Shown here one piece after another: positions 6,024 to 9,867 of a stretch of DNA of 9,867 nucleotides. The DNA comes from Acidimicrobiales bacterium. GTDB taxonomy: Bacteria; Actinomycetota; Acidimicrobiia; Acidimicrobiales; JABEUL01. The translations under genes were made by a program, and so were the position numbers. Where the stretch lies: contig JABEUL010000156.1 of NCBI GenBank assembly GCA_013044465.1, forward strand, positions 1 to 9,867, given 5' to 3'. Every line of letters starts with the position of its first letter. The first letter of the stretch is position 1. The notes below the pieces were generated by a model. The model was given only the letters and a program-made list of their open reading frames with translations. It did no database searches and had not been told where the DNA came from.

Positions 6024-9000
6024 ATGCATGGTACTAGAAAGCAATTTCAAATTAGAATAATCCGCATATCTGCTTTGATTGCATCTTTGCTGATATTAAC
6101 TTCGCTTTTTACAATCCTTGAATTGAACAATGCCACAAGAGTTGCTCAAGCACTCCAGACATCGCTCCGTTGGACAAGTTCCTTTGTAGATCATCAATCG
6201 CAAAATACAGGTGGCATTCAATTAAATGGAATTTCTTGCATTCCGACAACCCCAAGTACTTGTGTGGCTGTTGATGCAGAGGGAAATGTATTGGTGTCTA
6301 CCAATTCGGTTGTTCCAAGTAGTTGGAAGATATCAAGTGTCGATCCTGGCACTTCCATCAATTCCGTAACTTGTGTTAGTGCCGCATGGTGCTTAGCCAT
6401 AGATTCTAAGGGGAATATTGTAATCATCAGTAATCCTGGTCCCACTACCTCTTTCTACGTAACTGCCAGTGGTGCTACATCTCCCCTAAATGCGGTCAGT
6501 TGCCCATCAACTAATTTATGCTTGGTCACAGATTCAAGTGGAGATATATTGGTCTCGAGTAATCCAACCAGCATTGGAACCTGGGTTTCGACAAATGTTG
6601 ATGGGAGTGATTCCATTCTTTCTTTGTCCTGTCCGAGTATTTCACAATGTTTTGCAGGTGATGATGCCGGAAACATTCTTCACTCGACAAATGCAGGAAT
6701 GACTACTTGGTCATCTGCAAGTGTAGATGCTACAAATCTGATAACGGCGATATCATGTACTTCCACTACTCAATGTGTGGCTGGTGATAGTGGCGGGAAT
6801 GTACTTGTTTCTACCACGCCCAATAGTTCTACTTGGCAAAAAATTAGTCTCCCAAATGGCAATTCAATAGAGTCACTGAGTTGTAGCTCAAATCACTGCG
6901 TAGCCACAAACAATTTTGGATCTATTTTTGTAACAACTGACTTGGCATTCACCCAGTGGAGCGCTACCACTTTAATCAATTTCATCCCGATCACAGCTTC
7001 GGATTGTCTCTCAAGTGGGTTTTGTATTTTAGGAGATCAAATCGGAGATATCTTTACCTCCACAAACCCAACTGGAGGAGTCTCAGCTTGGCCAAAGTAT
7101 GCTCTTGATGGGAAAGATAAGTTGACCGCTTTCACCTGCGATAGTGGTGGAAGCTGTCTATTTGGTGATGATGCTGGAGATATAGGATACTCTGCTAACC
7201 CCATTTTGGGAGCACCGTCTTGGGTGACCACAAATATTGATGGGACCAACACTATTACCAGCCTGCAATGCCCCTCTCCCAGCTTCTGCGTCGGAAGTGA
7301 CAACTTAGGGAACTTCTTGTATTCCAACTCTCCCAAGGCAGCAAACTGGACAGCAGAAAATATAGATGGCGTCTACGATGTGACATCGGTTACTTGTGTT
7401 TCTTCAACTTTCTGTGCAGCAACAGACAATGTGGGAAATGTTTTAGTATCAAATAATCCCGAAGTGGCATCATCTTGGAGTGTTCAAGACATTGAAGGTG
7501 CGGTGTCAGTAAGTGGTATCTCCTGTCCGAGCAGCACTTTATGTTTGGCTGTTGATTCCAGCGGAAGTATTTTCTATAACACAACACCTACTGTTCTCTC
7601 GTCTACCTGGATACCGATGGACGTAGATGGAACCAATACCATTACATCGATTGACTGTGTGTCAATTGCAATGTGTGTTGCCGCTGACTACTCTGGAAAT
7701 GTATTGGTGTCTATTGATCCAACAGGGGGAGCTTCCGCTTGGTCATCATTTTCACTCGGTTCTGCCTCGATAACTTCGCTAAGTTGTCCAAGTTCCACCA
7801 CCTGTTATTTTTCTGATCTAGGTGGGATTGTCCACTCCACTTCATCAATCACAGCACCAATTTCTTGGACTACCAATCAAGTAACTTCCAATGGACCCCT
7901 TAATTCCATCTACTGCACCGGCCCTACTACTTGCTACGGCACGGACAACTTAGGCAATATATATGTCGGCATTGAGACTCCTCCCGCCGAGCCATTCCAA
8001 AGTATCTCGCCGACCAGAATCTGCGACACGCGACTAGGTGCTCCCTTCCCAGCAAATCCATGTAATTCAAACGGGACGCAAGCAGGGACGTTAAATGCCG
8101 GATCTACGATCGATCTTCAGATCGCAGGTGTTGCAGGAGTTCCATCTACCGGAGCAACAGCGGTTGTACTAAATGTAACTGTGACAGATACCACTGCGTC
8201 AAGCTTTTTGACCGTTTATCCCTCACAAAGCACTCTTCCATTGGCCTCAAATCTGAACTGGATAGCCGGTCAAACTATTGCAAATTCTGTAACTGTCGCT
8301 TTAGGACCTGACGGTTCTATTAATTTAACTAACGCATTTGGTTCGACAGATGTTGTAGTTGATATCCAGGGCTACTATGGTCCAAATTCCGCGCCATCTC
8401 CGCAAGGACAGTTTCATTCCGTCACGCCTGCTCGTATCTGTGACACGAGATCTACAATGTCATCGAACCAGTGCAATTCAAATGGAAATGGAACACTGGG
8501 ACCCAATGGAACTTTGTCGGTTGCTGTAGCGGGATATGGCGGAGTGAGTAGCACTGGGGCACAAGATGTTGTCTTAAACGTGACAGTTGCTAATACGACT
8601 GCCTCTAGTTACCTAACTGTTTATCCGGCAGGTTCTACTATGCCACTAGTTTCCAATTTGAACTGGAGTGCCGGAGATACGATAGCTAATCAAGTTATAG
8701 TTCCACTCAGCTCAACTGGAGATATTAATATTTACAACTTCAAGGGAAACGCTGATGTAATAGTAGACGTTAGTGGGTGGTTCTCAAATAGCACAGCGAC
8801 TGGCACCCCAGGAGGACTATTTATGCCTTACTCTCCGGAGAGAATTTGTGACACTAGAATCAACTACTCACCCAATCAGTGCAACGATTATGGAACACAG
8901 GACTTAGCAATAACTCCCGGGAATACGTTAAATGTTCAGGTCGTCGGGGCCGGTCAGATTTACGGATTTTCCTTAATATCGGTTGTTGCTAATGTAACAG

Positions 9001-9218
9001 CTACAAATACCTCGGCAGCTGGGTTTCTCTCACAGTATCCAATTGGAACAACGGATCCCGGCACCAGTTGCTTGAACTGGTCTCCGGGACAAACGATCCC
9101 GAATTCAATAACTGCATCGATTAACCGCGGGACAATTGAGGGGATTTCATTCCAGAGCCCGGTAAGCAGCACGGATTTGGTGGTTGATATTTCAGGTGTT
9201 TATCTCTACATTGTCTAG
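6024..9218 (+). CDS. Exported protein with 14 propeller-type repeats and three C-terminal modules
   Basis: Exported protein of 1064 aa and unknown function. Residues 1-43 form a signal peptide: a basic N-region (RKQFQIRIIR), a hydrophobic core (about 15-34) and AQA before a likely cleavage at 43/44. Residues about 48-650 hold 14 repeats of 41-47 aa with the pattern I-x-S-(I/L)-x-C-x(4-7)-C-x(3)-D-x(2)-G-N-(I/V)-L-x-S-x(2)-P-x(n)-S-W. Each has two Cys separated by 4-7 residues, probably disulfide-bonded outside the membrane. Fourteen four-stranded blades would fit two seven-bladed propellers. Residues about 657-1064 hold three related ~130-aa modules, each starting with P-x-R-I-C-D-T-R and ending with VDI/VDV-x-G. 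Such modules recur in secreted actinobacterial proteins. No catalytic motif is seen. A role in surface binding or adhesion is inference. The gene diverges from the secreted hydrolase and shares its control region. Confidence 0.85.
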   Translation: MHGTRKQFQIRIIRISALIASLLILTSLFTILELNNATRVAQALQTSLRWTSSFVDHQSQNTGGIQLNGISCIPTTPSTCVAVDAEGNVLVSTNSVVPSSWKISSVDPGTSINSVTCVSAAWCLAIDSKGNIVIISNPGPTTSFYVTASGATSPLNAVSCPSTNLCLVTDSSGDILVSSNPTSIGTWVSTNVDGSDSILSLSCPSISQCFAGDDAGNILHSTNAGMTTWSSASVDATNLITAISCTSTTQCVAGDSGGNVLVSTTPNSSTWQKISLPNGNSIESLSCSSNHCVATNNFGSIFVTTDLAFTQWSATTLINFIPITASDCLSSGFCILGDQIGDIFTSTNPTGGVSAWPKYALDGKDKLTAFTCDSGGSCLFGDDAGDIGYSANPILGAPSWVTTNIDGTNTITSLQCPSPSFCVGSDNLGNFLYSNSPKAANWTAENIDGVYDVTSVTCVSSTFCAATDNVGNVLVSNNPEVASSWSVQDIEGAVSVSGISCPSSTLCLAVDSSGSIFYNTTPTVLSSTWIPMDVDGTNTITSIDCVSIAMCVAADYSGNVLVSIDPTGGASAWSSFSLGSASITSLSCPSSTTCYFSDLGGIVHSTSSITAPISWTTNQVTSNGPLNSIYCTGPTTCYGTDNLGNIYVGIETPPAEPFQSISPTRICDTRLGAPFPANPCNSNGTQAGTLNAGSTIDLQIAGVAGVPSTGATAVVLNVTVTDTTASSFLTVYPSQSTLPLASNLNWIAGQTIANSVTVALGPDGSINLTNAFGSTDVVVDIQGYYGPNSAPSPQGQFHSVTPARICDTRSTMSSNQCNSNGNGTLGPNGTLSVAVAGYGGVSSTGAQDVVLNVTVANTTASSYLTVYPAGSTMPLVSNLNWSAGDTIANQVIVPLSSTGDINIYNFKGNADVIVDVSGWFSNSTATGTPGGLFMPYSPERICDTRINYSPNQCNDYGTQDLAITPGNTLNVQVVGAGQIYGFSLISVVANVTATNTSAAGFLSQYPIGTTDPGTSCLNWSPGQTIPNSITASINRGTIEGISFQSPVSSTDLVVDISGVYLYIV
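6165..7975 (+). repeat. Fourteen tandem propeller-type protein repeats
   Basis: Repeat units in order begin at IQLNGISC, INSVTC, LNAVSC, ILSLSC, ITAISC, IESLSC, ITASDC, LTAFTC, ITSLQC, VTSVTC, VSGISC, ITSIDC, ITSLSC and LNSIYC. Each continues with a second Cys, an Asp/Gly turn (such as DSSGNILVS) and a Trp strand. A lone Trp strand (LRWTSSFV) precedes unit 1, and unit 14 lacks its own. This is the circular offset expected of velcro closure in beta-propellers. At DNA level units 1 and 12 share an identical 19-nt run (6282-6300 and 7695-7713), pointing to duplication or gene conversion. Confidence 0.8.
7992..9215 (+). repeat. Three tandem RICDTR modules at the C-terminus
   Basis: Modules lie at about 7992-8381, 8409-8786 and 8817-9215. 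Each has P-x-R-I-C-D-T-R near its start, a second Cys before N (NPCNSNG, NQCNSNG, NQCNDYG), a central VVLNVTVT-type or VVANVTAT strand with TAS/SAA and YP, an LNW-x(2)-G-(Q/D)-T-I-(A/P)-N segment, and a terminal VVVDI/VIVDV-(Q/S)-G strand. The third has one additional Cys (SCLNW). They are clearly related and probably all-beta. Their role is unknown, possibly attachment to the cell surface. Confidence 0.8.
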
Positions 9219-9313
9219 AATTTCATGGGCATAACTTCTTCAATCCCATGGTTTAAGTCCAATTTTATTCTGGATCTAAAGCCTTATGAAATCCGCCTTT
9301 AGCGGCACAATCC

Positions 9314-9355
9314 GTGGATGTTGAGCTAATCCACCTATCCCAATAGGCTGGATTA
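9314..9355 (+). other. Mutually exclusive hairpins upstream of tRNA-fMet
   Basis: TAATCCACCTAT (9327-9338) pairs with ATAGG-C-TGGATTA (9343-9355) to form a 12-bp stem with one bulged C and a CCCA loop. The same segment ATCCAC (9329-9334) can instead pair with the upstream GTGGAT (9314-9319). The region lies about 110 nt after the propeller gene and about 55 nt before the tRNA. It may act in termination of the long upstream gene, but no U-run follows. Confidence 0.4.
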
Positions 9356-9391
9356 CAGGATTTCGCTGAAATAGCAGTGGGAACTTAATGA

Positions 9392-9397
9392 TATAAT
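9392..9397 (+). promoter_or_regulatory. -10 box of the tRNA-fMet gene
   Basis: A perfect consensus TATAAT ends 11 nt before the first base of the tRNA (9409), so transcription would start a few bases upstream of the mature 5' end. No recognisable -35 hexamer is seen 16-18 nt upstream. Confidence 0.55.
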
Positions 9398-9408
9398 GGT
9401 TAAGTCAG

Positions 9409-9482
<74 letters not shown>

Positions 9483-9484
9483 CT

Positions 9485-9530
9485 TAAAAAAAAGCAGGTC
9501 AGAGCCGGTCCGAGAGGATCGGCTTTCCTG
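9485..9530. terminator. Strong hairpin after tRNA-fMet, probably bidirectional terminator
   Basis: AGCCGGTCC (9503, 9504-9511 region) pairs with GGATCGGCT (9516-9524) around a GAGA tetraloop, with one G-U pair. Flanking CAGG (9495-9498) and CCTG (9527-9530) extend the stem past a small internal loop. In the plus direction the stem starts some 13-20 nt after the tRNA, but only a short T stretch is present. In the minus direction the hairpin is followed by a run of eight or nine T (complement of the A-run at 9486-9493), a classic rho-independent signal. Confidence 0.65.
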
Positions 9531-9633
9531 TATATCAAAAGTTTATCCCTACTACCATCCCTACAACGAGCTAGCACTCCATTATGAAGGGAACCAAACG
9601 GAAGTGAAGGGGTCTGGGGATTACGAGTTTATA

Positions 9634-9867
9634 GGCTCTTCCGTTTTCTGCGGAGTAAGCCAGTCCTAATGGGTAGTTTTAGGTAACGACTATTGAGTCA
9701 AGCACTCTCCAGTTTGGTTTCCCGGCATAAAGTAAAGCTCGGATCCTATTATTACTAAAGTTTTTAAAACCAAAGCCTATTCTTTTGATTCTCTTGATTA
9801 AGTTGTTTGATCCTTCAGTCGGAGCATTTGTTACTTTGGCGTAATGGTAGGCCATATTCTTTGCAAA
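9634..9867 (-). mobile_element. ISL3-family insertion sequence, cut by window edge
   Basis: The transposase C-terminus (9679-9867) is of ISL3 type. The sequence GGCTCTTCCGTTTTCTGCGG starting at 9634 has the GGCTCTTCCG beginning typical of ISL3-family terminal repeats, placing the transposase-distal end here. The opposite end lies outside the window, so the repeat pairing and the usual 8-bp target duplication (candidate AGTTTATA, 9626-9633) cannot be checked. Confidence 0.7.
9679..9867 (-). CDS. ISL3-family transposase, C-terminal part
   Basis: The last 62 residues of a DDE transposase are visible; the rest lies beyond the right edge. The frame runs without interruption from the edge to a TAA stop (9681-9679). 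The motif TNAPTEGSNNLIKRIKRIG followed by FGFKNFSNNRIRALLYAG matches the conserved C-terminal block of ISL3 transposases, where the Glu of PTE is the third catalytic acid of the DDE triad. It therefore retains a catalytically important residue, and nothing visible argues for inactivation. The stop lies about 45 bp inside the probable inverted repeat at 9634. It is close to the tRNA-fMet gene but in the opposite direction, with the hairpin at 9485-9530 between them. Confidence 0.85.
   Translation of the reverse strand, partial: FAKNMAYHYAKVTNAPTEGSNNLIKRIKRIGFGFKNFSNNRIRALLYAGKPNWRVLDSIVVT

Noticed and set aside
6218..7587. Minus-strand and alternate-frame open frames within the propeller gene
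   Set aside because: They are repeat-derived shadows of the 1064-aa gene; their translations show no domains and no start signals.
9545..9564. Direct repeat ATCCCTAC at 9545-9552 and 9557-9564
   Set aside because: Only two short copies with a 4-nt spacer; not a CRISPR array, and no integrase or attachment-site core could be supported.

Overview
The window looks like chromosomal DNA of a moderate-to-low-GC actinobacterium. An acidophilic Acidimicrobiia lineage (Acidithrix/Ferrithrix-like) is my best guess, from inference only. Supporting signs are an F420-dependent luciferase-family oxidoreductase, an SCO6745-family protein, apparent leaderless promoters (a TANNNT hexamer 7 nt before ATG), and actinobacterial-type secreted C-terminal modules, all in DNA with many A/T third positions. 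The first 1.3 kb is visibly richer in G/C than the rest and is a mobile element.

Layout, left to right. Positions 1-1320 are an essentially complete ISAzo13-type insertion sequence: a DDE transposase on the minus strand between imperfect 19-bp terminal inverted repeats. A 328-bp spacer carries a sigma70-like promoter for a stand-alone receiver (CheY-like) response regulator (1649-2179, +). Convergent to it is a minus-strand pair, an SCO6745-family protein (3294-4151) followed by an LLM-class F420-dependent oxidoreductase (2322-3188 or 3227). Next, on the minus strand, is a secreted glycoside-hydrolase-like gene (4454-5878). It is open from end to end except for one in-frame TAG at codon 108, so it is annotated as a nonsense pseudogene. 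Diverging from it across 145 bp is a 1064-aa exported protein (6024-9218, +). This has a signal peptide, 14 beta-propeller-type repeats each with a Cys pair (enough for two seven-bladed propellers), and three tandem ~130-aa C-terminal modules that each start with an RICDTR motif. An initiator tRNA-fMet(CAT) with its own -10 box follows at 9409-9482, then a strong hairpin. The window ends inside an ISL3-family insertion sequence: its probable terminal repeat starts at 9634 and the transposase C-terminus is at 9679-9867 (-).

How the parts relate. The divergent secreted hydrolase and propeller protein share one small regulatory region with two adjacent inverted repeats and facing leaderless promoters, which suggests co-regulated extracytoplasmic functions (inference). 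The oxidoreductase/SCO6745 pair and the orphan receiver look like ordinary chromosomal genes. Insertion sequences of two different families bound the segment, so it has been exposed to transposition. I did not find a clearly new multi-gene system. The best candidates for follow-up are the 14-repeat Cys-paired propeller protein with its divergent partner, and the single amber codon in that partner.
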